Of a stretch of 64,000 nucleotides of DNA, positions 23,818-36,135 are shown one piece after another. The notes beneath the pieces are model-generated. The model saw nothing but the letters and a program-made list of their open reading frames with translations, was not told the DNA's origin and searched no databases. The stretch spans positions 68,142,951 through 68,206,950 of the forward strand of contig NC_133402.1 in assembly GCF_047511655.1 (NCBI RefSeq). The letters are read 5' to 3'. Positions within the stretch are counted from its first letter, which is position 1. Each line of letters begins with the position of its first letter. The stretch is from Castor canadensis (taxonomy: Eukaryota > Chordata > Mammalia > Rodentia > Castoridae). The position numbers and the translations under genes are program-made.

Positions 23818-23930
23818 TTGAGTGGCGTTTCTATTAAAGACAGGAACGTTGTAAACTGAGAAACAACTAAACTTTTTATGCTAGGGTTCTTCTTTCTTAA
23901 GTCAATCAAAGCATGCATTAGCGCATTAAT
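23818..23930 (-). CDS. HLTF: HLTF exon 22: helicase lobe 2 start
   Basis: Residues 838-875: INALMHALIDLRKKNPSIKS, LVVSQFTTFLSLIETPL. The VVSQFT stretch is motif IV of the SNF2 core. The acceptor is tttcag and the donor gtaagt; it ends two bases into a lysine codon. Confidence 0.96.
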
Positions 23931-24320
23931 CTGAAAGACATTAAGGTACCCATTAGCCTCCACTTCAATTGGTAAAATACATCTGGCATTTCTAAAACTT
24001 TAAAAACTGTTTATTGTCATGTATTTGTTGTGCACTTTACTGGCTTCAGTGTGGTATTTCCACACATGCATAGAATGCACTCATTAAAGCACATTTTATT
24101 AAGAGAAAACTTCTGCCATGTTACTTAAGTAAAAAAGGAAAAGACTAATTTTTTAAAAACTAAGAGTGAAAGAATAATAACCTGAACTCATTTTCTCTTG
24201 CCTCTCAAATTCACCACTTAAACAAAAATCCAATAGCCACGAAAAGAATATTCAAATGCCAGGATTAAAGGTAGAATTACCATCTTTGTCACGTGGTATG
24301 TGCACAGCTGGGTACTTTAC

Positions 24321-24446
24321 CTTTGAACTGGATGTCCACTCCATATTGGACTTTCTCTCACTGTCACACGCCAGTTCTTCTGGAGGACATTCTAGCAAAT
24401 TGTCTCCATGTATATCATTTCTACACAGAGGGCATTTAGCATGTGG
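24321..24446 (-). CDS. HLTF: HLTF exon 21: end of the RING finger
   Basis: Residues 796-837, 42 full codons: PHAKCPLCRNDIHGDNLLE, CPPEELACDSERKSNMEW. It provides the last two zinc ligands C800 and C803. The acceptor is ttacag and the donor gtaaag. Confidence 0.97.
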
Positions 24447-25737
24447 CTGTAAAAGAAAGAACAAAATATGAGCCACACTTATCATAGGAACAGAAAAAAA
24501 AATGCCCCAAGTTTTAATGTATGGTAAATTTTGTATATGTCCTCACACTAGCATTGTATTAAGGAGTTTTATTACACTCATGGATTTGGGACAGATCTGT
24601 GCTGTGAAGTCCAGGCAGTGTCTCAAACGCTGTGTGTGCATACATGAAGAAGGTGCAAGTCTGTGATCCTGACTTCCAGCAAGAGCTCAAAATAGTAAAT
24701 ATTATAGCACTTGCCATCAAGAAACATAAATAACCACTTCTTAATCACAGCAAACTATGTAGAACTTTTCTTCAGAAGAAGAAAAACCCTTCCTTAATGG
24801 CTTATGGAGCTGACAGTTCATAAAGCATGTAACAACTTATGAAGCCAACTGTATCTGCTAAATCCTACCAAGTTCATTCACGGCAACATCTACTCTTATC
24901 CATTTGTACTAAGATCAGCTAAGAAAATGAGATTATAGCTTAAATAATTAGATGCCACCACAATCAAAAAATGATCCAGAAACTAAAGCTACGTTAGCGA
25001 TCAGTGCAGTGGGCCCCCTTGGCGTGGGGAGAGGTAAATGACAGGGATGTGTTTACTTCATGATCAAGTGCTACAATCTAACTTTTGCGTTTTCTACATG
25101 CTACATGTATATTTAAAATGTTAAAGAAGAAATACACTAGCTGAAAGACTGCTCAAAGTATTATTCTGCCTCAAAAAATTTTACCAAAAAAATAATCTGC
25201 ACCTATTTTATCCAATACAACAGCAGACAGCCACATGTGTCACTTAAGCCTCTGAAATGTGGCTGAGCTAAACTGAGGTGACAGAAGTATAATACCAACT
25301 TTTGTGAAGACATTTTTTTTAAAGTATATACTTTATCGTAGTGATAATGCTTTATTTTAGATACATTGGGTTAACTTAAAATACACTGTTAAAATTAATG
25401 TCATGTCTATTTAGTTTTTAAAAATACAGCTACTAGGAAAACTAAAATTACCTGTGTCATGCATTATCAATGTACTCACTGGATGGCAGTGACCAGAACT
25501 AAAAGAACTAGGATCGCTGACCGTGGAGCAGTGCCCTATTGTGAAGAGTACTGCCCTATTGTGCAGGAGCTTAATTATGAGAGACGTAAAACCTATCGCA
25601 ACAGTTAACTAACCACAAAAGATGCATTACTAAATCCAAGTGCAGAAGTCCTTATTCTCCCGTGGACCTGAGTTTTCATTTCATTAAGAAACATGTACCA
25701 CTCCACCAAAATGAATCCATACTGAGCAAAAACTAAC
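24447..25737 (-). other. HLTF: HLTF intron 20
   Basis: Separates the two halves of the RING finger. AT-rich, with a short tandem duplication (tgccctattgtg, twice) near 25531-25563. No recognised repeat or gene. Confidence 0.75.
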
Positions 25738-25916
25738 CTGCTCATTCTGAATGACTTGGCAAATGCAAGGTTTACAAAACACGTGTGCACAGTGTGTTAT
25801 CACAGGAACTGTCAGAGAATCCAAGCAAATTGCACACTCCTCATCTGAACCTGAGCTCAGGATTAGCTTCATCTTCCTTATTAGCTTCGTTCTCAGTTCT
25901 TCAGGAGTATCGTTTC
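25738..25916 (-). CDS. HLTF: HLTF exon 20: first part of the RING finger
   Basis: Residues 736-795: NDTPEELRTKLIRKMKLI, SSGSDEECAICLDSLTVPV, ITHCAHVFCKPCICQVIQN. RING ligands C763, C766, C778, H780, C783 and C786 are present. This C3HC4 RING recruits the E2 for PCNA polyubiquitination. The acceptor is ctctag and the donor gttagt. Confidence 0.97.
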
Positions 25917-26363
25917 CTAGAGAAAAGGCTGAAAAATTAATTTCAGAGCAAGATTTACAATATGACTAGACAAATTAATGCACATGATATATAAGGAAAA
26001 GTTTTGCTTCACTTTTTCTGGCACAGACAAAAATCATGAGAAAAAATTTGAAATTTTAAGAAAAACTCACAAGAGAAAATAAGAGCCAACTGATATAATG
26101 CACCTCATTCAGAAGCATCATTACAGTATCTGCCCATAAGGCACAGAATGAAAGGCAGATGCACTGTGGATTTCCACCTAAGGGTATCTGTCTCTGGAAA
26201 TTCTGCAAAGATTCAAGTCTAATTCATTGGTGAGTAATTCTTGGGAATATTCCCAGTCAAGTCCACAGTATAAACAATGTCCATCAGACCACATGAAAAA
26301 GTCCTTACTCTGACTGAAAATCTCTAGCACGTTATAATGGTGTGACCCAGTCACAGTCCTTAC

Positions 26364-26488
26364 CTGAGGGGCCGCTGGAAGACACTGCGCTTGTAAGAAG
26401 ATGAGTGTGGCAACAAATCTGTCGCAATCTAAGCAAGAGACCCAGGACGTCGGCATAGTGGGCAAGGACAGTCCCTTCATTGAAGTAC
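26364..26488 (-). CDS. HLTF: HLTF exon 19
   Basis: Residues 694-736: YFNEGTVLAHYADVLGLLL, RLRQICCHTHLLTSAVSS, SGPSG. LLRLRQICCH is the conserved SNF2 stretch preceding the RING insertion. The acceptor is ctccag and the donor gtaagg. Confidence 0.97.
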
Positions 26489-27504
26489 CTGGAGACAGAA
26501 ACGCCACAAATCACGAAATCCTCTCAACTTCTCCGGCAACCACTCCAAAACAAGAATGAGAAACAACAGCAAACCCTACCTTTAATGAAATGGAGGTCTG
26601 TAACAATGAAGTGCAACCTACAAGAAATGGCTACAGACCTCAAAAATCCGCCACATCACAGTTCTTCAAAATGCATGTCAACAGCGAAGGAAAAATGCAT
26701 TTCTCATGTGCCGAAGAGTAAGGGCACACCTGGCAACTGAGCATCCCTGCACTACAAGGAGGGAAGGCAAGCTGAATTTGGAAATACAGCCGGCAGTGTG
26801 GTTCGGCACCTCACACTGGAGGCAACTCTGATGCTTCACTAATAAAACCTAGAACCCACTTGCAACCCTGAATCACAAGTAAACACACCATGACTTCATA
26901 TGTTACAGATAAGCAAACACCCAGTCCAGACAGAACCCAAGAAACTCAATATTAAGTGATGATCAGCACAGAGCCAGGTAGTCATGAAAGAAAACTCACC
27001 AGAAAAATGTTGCCACAGAGCAAATAGAAATTATGACCAAGGACACTGCCATGACTTAACATCACTCATTAAAATGGTTCCGTATAAAAATATGCCTTAA
27101 AGCAAAGACAAAGAGCATTGAAAAGATATGGCAAGTCAATACAAAGAGATGAAAGATGAGCTCAGACAGCCTGACAGTGTGAGAGAGAAAAGCAAACTAC
27201 CAGAGAAGGGAAGACCACACTAACCAGCATAAAAAAAGCAGCCACTAATAAAACCATAGCAAAGGATGTGGGAGAAAAATATAAAGAATTAAAATAATGC
27301 CTGTGAAAAGCAGACAAGACACATCTATGACACAGACAGAAATAAGACAGAATGAAACACCATACTTAAAGTACTTTTTCCTACTGAGGGAAGGAAAAAA
27401 TAGGAAGTCATAGAATCCAAAAACATAAAGCCTTTAAGCCCAAAGATTTAAAAGGTACCACATGTTCCAAGAGAAGCCAACAGAGAGGTGGAGGGATGAA
27501 GAAG

Positions 27505-27526
27505 GGAGAGAGAGAGAGAGAGAGAA
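27505..27526 (+). repeat. (GA)n microsatellite
   Basis: An uninterrupted run of about ten AG dinucleotides. Confidence 0.8.
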
Positions 27527-27639
27527 AATCCAGTGGTACAATGTCAGCACAGATTCTGAAGAAAGAATGCGTGATGCAATCATTAAGTATCTGGGCAATC
27601 TGTAGTTAAGTATTAAAGTGACAGAAGAAAAAGCGTCAA

Positions 27640-27860
27640 ATGGTGGAAAGCACAAACTTTAGAGCGAGACATGTGGTTCGAAACCTGATTCTGCCAATGT
27701 CGCTATTAACCTGGAAAGGCTGCTTCACCTTGGGTCTTGAGCCTCCTCGGCTGTAACACGCTTGCTACCTGGCAGGGCTACTGTATTAGAAAGTCAGTCC
27801 AAGTAAAGCCTTCAGAACACTGCATGCACTATGCTAAGTGCTGCTACCATTAGTAAAAAT
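27640..27860 (+). repeat. MIR SINE
   Basis: gtggttcgaaacctgattctg, cttcaccttgggtc and gagcctcctcggctgtaac follow the MIR pattern. Confidence 0.65.
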
Positions 27861-28059
27861 GACGACAAACATTTCCGAATTATTTCTGAATGTTATGTCC
27901 AAAACTGACCTTGTGACCTGAAAACAAACTGCTCCTCCTATAGACTTGTCTCTGGGGATGCAGTTCCACCCTTCTAGTCACTGATGTGAAAAGTCTAAGT
28001 TATAGATGACTCTTCTCTCTCATGACCCACATTGCATCAATCAACAAATTCTGATGGCT

Positions 28060-28630
28060 CTCTTTATCTCCCTACTCATGAACTTATTCTACACAACCTG
28101 AATCTGTATACAGTAGCCACTGATGCTCTTAAAATACAAGTCAGACTACTCCACTCTCCAAGCTCAAACCCTTTCCAGGTTTTCATCTCATAAAAAGTAA
28201 AAGCCAAAATCTTTGGAATATGCCCCAATGCCTTGAGCAGCCCTCGCCTACCTAGACCCCTCCTCAGTATTGGGACTTCTTTCCTCTTGCTTCTATTACA
28301 CGGCCACACTTACGTCTTTGTTCAAGTTCCCAGGCACACTCCCAACTCAAGCCTTTACACTTGCTGTTCCCTCTGAAACACTTCTCAACCCAGTCTCTTA
28401 CATCTCTGCCCATCCGTCACTTCAGTGGGATTCCCCTGAATCACCTATTAGGACAGCTTTTGCACTCCCCTATCCCTTCTCTGCTTGTTTTCCATAAAAC
28501 TTACTCATGCTTCTTCCCATTAAAATATAAACTCTTTGACAACAGGATTTTTGTCCCATTTTGCTGCATCCCAATATGTGTAAGTGCCTACTGCACATTA
28601 GGCACTTAAGAAATTTTGGTTGAAAGAATT
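28060..28630 (+). repeat. L2 LINE 3' region
   Basis: Long relic with tcaagcctttacacttgctg, ttccctctgaaac, tataaactctttgacaacag and gtgcctactgcacattaggc, in the order of the L2 consensus 3' end. Confidence 0.7.
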
Positions 28631-29930
28631 TTAGAAAGCATCTCTATTACAACTATTTGGAATTTGGAATAATCATTCTTTCCTAACCTCTAATTCTTAC
28701 CAAACCAGCCTTGCAACTATCTTACTGAAATTTTTGTATTTTGAAGACTTTCTAGTTTTGCAGTACTGTTCCACTTTCAGTTGTCTCCTATTCATTCTGG
28801 TCCCCACAAGCACACACACCAAACACACTTTCGATCAGACTAGAATTACTCACTTGCTACCAGTCCCTACTTCCTCTTAATCTACATTAATTCCTAGTCT
28901 CAGATTTCCACATTTTGTTAGAAGTCATGTTGACTAATTTCTCTACATGTTTCCAAAACTACACAGTGTTCTCCCACTCCAAAAACCTTACCTTCCAAAC
29001 AACTGTAATCCTGGTTACTCTCCATTTCCCACCCTGTTCTCTGTGGACACCTGGTCTCAGCTCCTCACCAACGGACTCTCAGCATTATTTCCTCCCACGC
29101 TAGGCCTCATTTCCCTCCACCAATCTGCTTTATTCTCTCCTGTCCCCGGAGGCTCTTTCACATTCTCTTCCTGTTAAAAGTATCACACAAATAAAACTAC
29201 CAAAAACCTGATCTAGCAGTCAAGTATCAACCCCACCTTCAAACTTCACTTTGTTTTTCCTTTTAAAGCTAAACATGGTGGAAAAATGTCCATTATCTCT
29301 AGTTACTACTTTTTTGTAATCCACTTCCTCTGGCAATTTGCCTGCACCTCTCCTCTGATGAAACTATTGTGAGAATTTACACCACTAGCTCCTGAATCAC
29401 AAAGTCGAGCAACCCGTACTAAGTCTCTGTGCTCCGTGGCACTGCTGGCTGTTCCATCTTCCTTAGAAGTCTGAACGTGCATCCTTACCTTCACTATACT
29501 CTTCCCTGTGATAAAATCTCCTCTGCCGCCTTCTTTTCATCTTCTTTCTTAAATGTGCACATTCCCCTGAAGCTTTGGCCCTTGAAGGTTTATTCTCCCT
29601 TGTGAGCTATTCCTCCTTGGACATTGTTCTGATGTTCTCTATGACTCCCATAACACACGGTCAGAAATAAAAGCCAGCATGTTCTTCTGATGAGCAATTC
29701 AGAATGTACTATTTTGGATAAACTTTAAATGTTTTCCAGACTTAAGGAATTACTTACCTATGATTTCACTCACTTCAACTATTAATTTTTCTTTAAAAAG
29801 TATAAACCACATAAGATTATCTTTCAATATAATTGAAAATTTATTATAAATATATCTGAAACATGCAACTCAGTTAATACAAAACAAAGAAAGAAATGGA
29901 AAATTTGAACATGGCTTTCTTCTTCCATAC

Positions 29931-30110
29931 CTTCCAATAGTAGCTTTGCCTTCATTTTTCACAGACTGATAAATCTTTCTCTCTTCATCGGAGAGTGTGA
30001 TGTGCTGGATGAACACTTTACGTTCTGGTAACTCCAAAACAGGCTTTCCCTTGATTTTGCTTGTTTTTGTTCTTCTAAGTGTGATGTTCTTAATTAGGGA
30101 CTGTAAGCGC
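29931..30110 (-). CDS. HLTF: HLTF exon 18
   Basis: Residues 634-694: LQSLIKNITLRRTKTSKIKG, KPVLELPERKVFIQHITLSD and EERKIYQSVKNEGKATIG. LRRTK is a typical SNF2 feature before lobe 2. The acceptor is ggatag and the donor gtatgg. Confidence 0.97.
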
Positions 30111-31492
30111 CTATCCAAAATACAACAGGTAATTATGTAACTTTTTCTTTCTCCATTAGCTCACCAAATGGAGCAAAAGAGGACTGCTACATAACCTTAG
30201 TGAAGGGTTTTTTTTAATTTCGTATTTGGAGTTTTATCTCATCTGATAATTACAGAGATACACTACTACCAGAGAATACTGCAGCACACACACTGAGATG
30301 TCCCCTCAGGACAGTTTCATCTTCTACACCCTGTATTTGAAGCTCTGTTCTCCACGTCCATCAACCCTTTTGTCCTGACTGTCCCAGTCCTGACATGCCC
30401 CAGTCAAAACTCAAACTCTTACCAACCAAGTACCTGTGAAGTTCAGGCGCTTTATCAAATGCTGTAAGGATGTAAATATGAGTAAGATCCTGCCTTCTGT
30501 GAGCCAAGCAAACCTTTCTCTTCAAAAGTTAAAAAAATCTTAGCCTCTCTACCATAATTAAAGGTGTAATATGAACATCACAGTTGTTTTATAAGGTAAT
30601 GAGTGCCCTCCCCCAAAAAACCATGATACGCAGATTCAGAAGAGGAATGCCTTCCTGGTTCTACAATCTTTACATTTCCTTCTCAGTATTAGGAAAAAAA
30701 GAGGCATATCAATTCTTTAGAAAATGTTTTCCCTAACAATGAAATATAAAGATAATTCCTCAACAGAGCTTACATAGTTGGTTCAGATGAATCAAGTGGA
30801 CAGCCTTGCTGAGTAGGATAGTGTCTTAAATTTTAAATCACTTTTACTGTAACTCACAGTAAGACACATTTTACTCCACCAGCAAACATACACACAGCAG
30901 AAATAAGGACTTCACAAAACAGTACTTTCGATGTTATTTTCTTATTTCTTTTTTCAATGCTGGCTACTACCTTTATAATGAATTTACAACCTGCTGGTGA
31001 GTCCCAAATCCTCAGTTTCAAAACCACTGCTCTAGACAAAAACTTGAACCACAGCAACCAAGCACATGGCAAAACACCTATCACCAAGTTTTCATTTATG
31101 TTCTCAACTTTTATCTCTGTCCACCAGAAACAAGCATCAAACTTCCTCCCAGACAACTCTGGCTGAGGTCACTGCACACTCCATCACTCGAGAACTGCTA
31201 CATAAATCTCTGCAAGACATGTGATGAAAATCCATTGTCTGTTGTCCTGTCCCTGCTCAATCTATGAACAGTGGCTTTGGGGGAACAGGGCTAACACATG
31301 AACACCACACAGTTCTGCCTTCCCTCTCGGTCCGGCTGAAATCGGAGAGAGAGGTAGTTATTGCTAAGTTTCCCCAAACAAAGGCCACCAGATTCTGAGA
31401 GTCAAAGTCACTGAAACACACACATTTTTTGGAGTCAGATAACTGGTTCCATTAATTGTGGTTAATATATCCACTGTCATAAAATTACCCAC

Positions 31493-31628
31493 CTAAGTCC
31501 CCCTTCGTCTCCCATCGTGACGGGACGTTGTATTGTGCGATGCCACCATTCTCTATCAATAAATGGTTTAAGTTTTAAAAAGGAAAGCAGAGACCACAAG
31601 TCCTTTAAAGAATTCTGGATGGGAGTAC
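31493..31628 (-). CDS. HLTF: HLTF exon 17: motif III and helical region
   Basis: Residues 589-634: TPIQNSLKDLWSLLSFLKLK and PFIDREWWHRTIQRPVTMG, DEGGL. LTGTPIQN is the SNF2 motif III, split across exons 16/17. The acceptor is ttttag and the donor gtgggt. Confidence 0.97.
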
Positions 31629-32101
31629 CTAAAAACAAGAGGAAATTGTTACTGAGCCTCACTGCCAGCCCCTGTTGTACCCTGTGGGCCTGGTAAGTAG
31701 ATAATTAACAACATCCATCTTGCCATGTCCCAGAAACCACAGCTGGAAATGGATAGATACTCCGTGCCAGGCACACCACTATCCAGCTGTGACTGTAATC
31801 CTCTGCTCAACACAAACACATCTCAAAATACAGTTAATGTTTAGTCTTACTTGCTATACTAAGAAAAAACACAGACCCAGTAAATTCAACTTCCTCATTA
31901 GGTAAAGTTGCTCTTTTGGCTTTTAAATAAGCAAAAGCTACTAGTCAGTTTGTGTTCTCTTTTCTTCCTTCCAGTAAAGGTATCATGAGTAGCAAAATGC
32001 TCCAAAGTGGACAGCAGGAAAGTACAGACCCTGACTGAGCATCAGACTGCATATTCTTCCCTGAGGTTTAAGAGTAAGTACAGAAAACTAAAAGAGAGAG
32101 A

Positions 32102-32114
32102 ACACACACACATA

Positions 32115-32164
<50 letters not shown>
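32102..32164 (+). repeat. (CA)n microsatellite
   Basis: About 30 CA units, interrupted twice by TA near the start. It accounts for the HTHT-type open frame here, which is not a gene. Confidence 0.95.
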
Positions 32165-32166
<2 letters not shown>

Positions 32167-32309
32167 GAATAAGGACAGTGATTTTTTCCCACAAATTAAC
32201 TATAAACCAAAGACTGTTGTATCATAGGCAATTATGAAAATCAAGTTAAAGCATTTTATGAAATTATTTCTATATGATTAATGATATCCTTAAAAGAATT
32301 TTTTTTAAT

Positions 32310-32600
32310 TTAATGCAGGACAGCCACTTTCACCATTTTTATGCAACATAGTGCTAGAAATCCTAGCTAGGGTAATCAGACAAGAGGGAAAAAAAGCACA
32401 TCCAAATTGAAAGGGAGAAAAGTCAGACTGTCGCTGTTTATGGATGACAGGATTTTACATATAGAAAACACCAAAGATTCCAATAAAAAACTGTTATACC
32501 AGGGTGTGGGGAACAGGGAACCCTTGCATACCATTGGTGGGAATGTAAATTAGTGTAGCATTATGGAAAACAGCATGGAATATTATAAAGTTGATCTCAT
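32310..32600 (+). repeat. L1 LINE ORF2 / 3' fragment
   Basis: gctagaaatcctagctaggg, tttatggatgacaggatttt (the reverse transcriptase F-x-DD core region, degraded) and ccattggtgggaatgtaaat are recognisable L1 phrases. Not an intact gene. Confidence 0.7.
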
Positions 32601-32744
32601 TGGAGGGAGAGTAGCTGGGAGGGGAGGGGGAAGAGGGAAGGCTGGCCAATGGCCAATGGTAAAGCAGATAGAAGCAAGTTCTGGTATTCTGTGGCATAGT
32701 AGGGTGACTTTAGGCAATGAGAATGTACTACACATTATTATTTT

Positions 32745-32900
32745 TTTTTTTTTTGGTCAGCAGCTTATTTTTTATGATTATTATGCTGGGTGGGGGGGTA
32801 TATTATGGCATTTACAAAAGTTCTTAAAAATATATCATAGTTGAATTCACCCCCTCCATCATTCTCCTTTATCCTCCCTCCCCCTCATTCCAGGAATAGT
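32745..32900 (-). repeat. L1 LINE 3' UTR fragment
   Basis: Minus-strand G-rich 3' UTR and tail, similar to the + strand fragment at 40340-40690 (…gaatgatggagggggtgaat… then atgatatat). Confidence 0.6.
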
Positions 32901-33124
32901 TTCAACAGATCTCATTTTTCCATTTACACACATGTGCACTATGCATTTTTTAAAAACCAGAAGGTAAATGATTCAGCAGATCTGTTTACCCTGATTTGAA
33001 CATTATATAAGGTACTCAGGTATTGAAACACCACATGGTATCCATAAATATATATAATAGATATATCCATTTTTTAAATAATTAGAAATTTTTAAAGGAC
33101 CCCAAAATTGAATGCGACAATTAC

Positions 33125-33263
33125 CCGTCAACACCCATCTTCTTTCTGCTTCTAAATCCAGCACAGCTTTGGTCTGCTGAGCATTTGGATTTCGGATGGC
33201 ATGTCCTTCATCCAGGATCACTCTCAGCCATCTTATGCTATGTAGCGGACTATCACCTTTAGT
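33125..33263 (-). CDS. HLTF: HLTF exon 16: DEGH box (Walker B)
   Basis: Residues 543-589: TKGDSPLHSIRWLRVILDEG, HAIRNPNAQQTKAVLDLEAE, RRWVLTG. The Walker B DEGH (560-563) and the start of motif III are intact. The acceptor is ttttag and the donor gtaatt; it ends one base into a glycine codon. Confidence 0.97.
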
Positions 33264-34071
33264 CTAAAAGGAACGTTCATATGCATTGAGAGCACAGGAA
33301 AGTAATTTAGCATGTTCACTTAATGCCAAATGCTGTTGACTCTTCACCATCAACAATGCCTACATGTACCACACATCATTGAACAAGCTCAGAGGAGGAC
33401 TACCTCTACGACCAAGGAGACCACTGAAGAACCAGGCGCTACGTGTACTGGCCACAGTGCAGCTAAGAAGCAGTAAGCTTGCACTCGAACCCAGAGAGCT
33501 GGCTCTCTGCTGAGTCACTGCACAGGACAGACTAACAACAGTAATGACATCAAAACTGCAGTGGCAAGAACTACTTGCAGCAAGAACAACATTGCTGTCT
33601 TTTAATGAAAGGTACCTTACCAGAATACTGAAATTGTGACAAGGTATTTTCAAAAAGTTTTAGCCAAACAATTGCAATTACACAGATAAACAATTAGACT
33701 CCTAAAACCAGGGAAACTCACTGATTATAGCTACCAAAAAAAAAAAAAAAAGCTTATTGACAAACTGAGTTATTAATCAAATCATGTAACAGAAGACAAT
33801 TTCTCAGATTAAAAAAAAGAAAATAAATATACTTATAAATACTAGTTAAAATACAAATTTAAAATTCTAGGTTAAAATGTTGTAAATGGAAAATATTTCC
33901 AAGTTAGTATCTAAAGAGGGTACAACCCCCTTTTCTCCAAAGCATTTTAAAGATCCTATTTACCTTCTCTACAGTCTTAAGCATTTAGGAAGAAAAAGGG
34001 AAGAGTGTAATGTATGAATTTCAGAAACCTGAACCATGGTTCTTAAATTCAACCTTCAAAACTCTCTAAGA

Positions 34072-34146
34072 AGGGTGGCTCAGTGGTAGAGCAGTTGCCT
34101 AGCAAGCAAGAGACCCTGGGTTCAATCCTCACTACTAGAAAAAAAG
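34072..34146 (+). repeat. ID-like SINE
   Basis: gggtggctcagtggtagagc with gttcaatcctc B box and A tail. Confidence 0.75.
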
Positions 34147-34172
34147 ATGAAACTAAGTACCAGCATACTTAC

Positions 34173-34316
34173 TCCATAGTCATGAGTTAAAATATTGTAT
34201 GTAGTCAAAACAATATCCTGTTTTGAAAGCAAGGCTGGGTCTCTAATACGATCAGGACCATAATAAACATAAAAATTCAAATGCACCTCTGATTTTATAT
34301 GCTGTCCAAACTGGTC
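34173..34316 (-). CDS. HLTF: HLTF exon 15: helicase lobe 1
   Basis: Residues 495-542: DQFGQHIKSEVHLNFYVYYG, PDRIRDPALLSKQ, DIVLTTYNILTHDYG (motif Ib/Ic). 48 full codons. The acceptor is ttttag and the donor gtaagt. Confidence 0.97.
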
Positions 34317-34570
34317 CTAAAAGAAAATTAGACATATTTTTAATAAGAAGCAGATAGGTATCAGGTTCAATGTGTACAGAAAGTGCTGTGCTAACAGTAG
34401 TGTCACAAATCAAATCACTAAAATTCCAGGAAGTCAATTTTCTGGTAGCCTAAACTACAATAACAAGGGTAATGAGGATAGCCATACTAATTGTTCTTAC
34501 GGTAAAACTGACCCATCCACACTATATGTTACATGAATTTGCCCAGCTCTACCAATGAGTAGCTAGTTTT

Positions 34571-34665
34571 TTGTTTTGTTTTGGGTGGGGGTAGAGCAGG
34601 GTCTTGCTATATAGCCCAGGCTGGCCTTCCTGCCTCAGTCAACCAAGTGCTGGGGATACAAGTGA
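34571..34665 (-). repeat. B1-like SINE
   Basis: cagggtcttgctatatagcc and caggctggccttcctgcctc on the + strand are the reverse of a B1 monomer. Confidence 0.75.
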
Positions 34666-34807
34666 GTGTACTTTACTTTCAGGGGAAAAAAAAAAATCAC
34701 CATCCTTCTTTAAAACAGAAATTAGCACTTCAAATTTTAATATTTTAATTAAAAGCTCTTTAATGCTTACAATGAGCTTGTAGACTAATAACAAAATTAA
34801 ACATTAA

Positions 34808-34912
34808 GGGCTGGTGAAGCGGCTCCAGTGGAAGAGCACCTGCCTAGCAAACATGAGGCCCTGAGTTCAAACCCCAGTGCTGCCAAAAAAAAAAAAAAAA
34901 GAAAAAGAAAAA
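34808..34912 (+). repeat. ID-like SINE
   Basis: Young-looking tRNA-derived unit: gaagagcacctgcctagc…gagttcaaaccccagtgctg and a long A tail. Confidence 0.85.
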
Positions 34913-35875
34913 AAGGATTAAACATTAAAAGAACAGTAACTAGAATGATGGCAGAGTGAATCTAATCTAATCTACTAGAAAGCAGGTGTGCCTTCCATAG
35001 TAAGCACACGGAAATGTCACAACTCGTATGTGCTGACAGAAACATTTAAAAATGAAAGAACAGAAATATTTTCAAGAATATAGGGAGAAATCTGAGCACT
35101 GTACCCACTCCTTCATACATTTAATGTGGGCCTACTAGCTACGTAGCATTGACCTCCACAGTGATGTGGCTAAAAAGGAAAACTAAGAACTTGGTTCTGC
35201 TCTTCTTGAGGACATAATCCATTTTAACATCCTGGTTTTTGTAATCCAGGAAAACAAGCTTGGAAGAGTTCAAGCAAGAAAAACAAGCACAATTAGAATG
35301 GAGAGAGAGGACACCAGGAAGAAACAGTTGGCCAGCTATGATGTGACAGGTGGCCAAAATGGGACCAGAACAGAGGTGAGAGAACATGTGTAAGAAGACA
35401 TTAACAGAGGAGGGACTGGTGGAACTTGTAGACTAAAGACGACAAAGATGTTCTGATACTCAAATGACCATGAAGAAAAGGCCAGTGAGGAAAACACAGG
35501 GAAATTTAGAGATGAGGAAGAGATGGCATTTATCATTTTAAAGCACTATGGTGCCCGAATGGGGACGTCCAAGTAGGTGAGGTGTACAACAGCATTTTAA
35601 AGCTATCAGTAGACCTTACGTGACATCCAGGAGTAAGGATTCTCAAAGAGAACACGTACAATGAGAAAAGGAGATGGTCAGGCACAGCCCACCAAGAGTT
35701 CACCGTTAAGAAGCCCTTAGGCTTGCAGCAGGAGAAATGACACAAAGTCTGGGGTGTGATTATAAATATTCCAGCAAAGAGAAAAGGAAAGCAAATGAGG
35801 CAGACTTCAAGCAGTTCTTTAATCTTGCTCAGGAAATGAAGAGCTCATTAAAATTTTTCACAATACTTTATCTTT

Positions 35876-35998
35876 CCTGAGACAAGGTCTTGCCATGTAG
35901 CCCAGGTTGGCCTCCGAACCCACAATCCTCCTGCCCCAGGCCCTCCAAGTTGCTTGGGATTACAGACATGCACCACCACACCTAACTTTTTTTTTTAA
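35876..35998 (-). repeat. B1-like SINE
   Basis: Reverse B1 monomer: gacaaggtcttgccatgtag … ggattacagacatgcaccac. Confidence 0.8.
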
Positions 35999-36037
35999 TA
36001 ATATACTTCAAGGGAAAAAAGAAAATGGATTTTAATA

Positions 36038-36135
36038 GGAACCAGAGCACTCAGAAGCTAGGAAGATCATGAGTTTGAGGCCAGCCTGTGCTACAGCTAT
36101 GTAGCAAGTCTGCCTCAAAAAAACCAGAAGCAAAC
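36038..36135 (+). repeat. B1-like SINE fragment
   Basis: gatcatgagtttgaggccag cctgtgctac with an A-rich end. Confidence 0.7.

Larger units (their letters stand above)
26489..29930 (-). other. HLTF: HLTF intron 18
   Basis: 3.4 kb with a GA microsatellite near 27505, a MIR at 27640 and a long L2 relic at 28060-28630. The rest is unremarkable. Confidence 0.8.
31629..33124 (-). other. HLTF: HLTF intron 16
   Basis: 1.5 kb containing a CA microsatellite and L1 fragments; no exon recognised. Confidence 0.8.

Noticed and set aside
32007-32237. Open frame with an HTHT repeat
   Set aside because: Translation of the CA microsatellite.
34808-34880. tRNA-like A and B boxes suggesting a tRNA gene
   Set aside because: It belongs to the SINE family: A tail, many dispersed copies and no cloverleaf evident.
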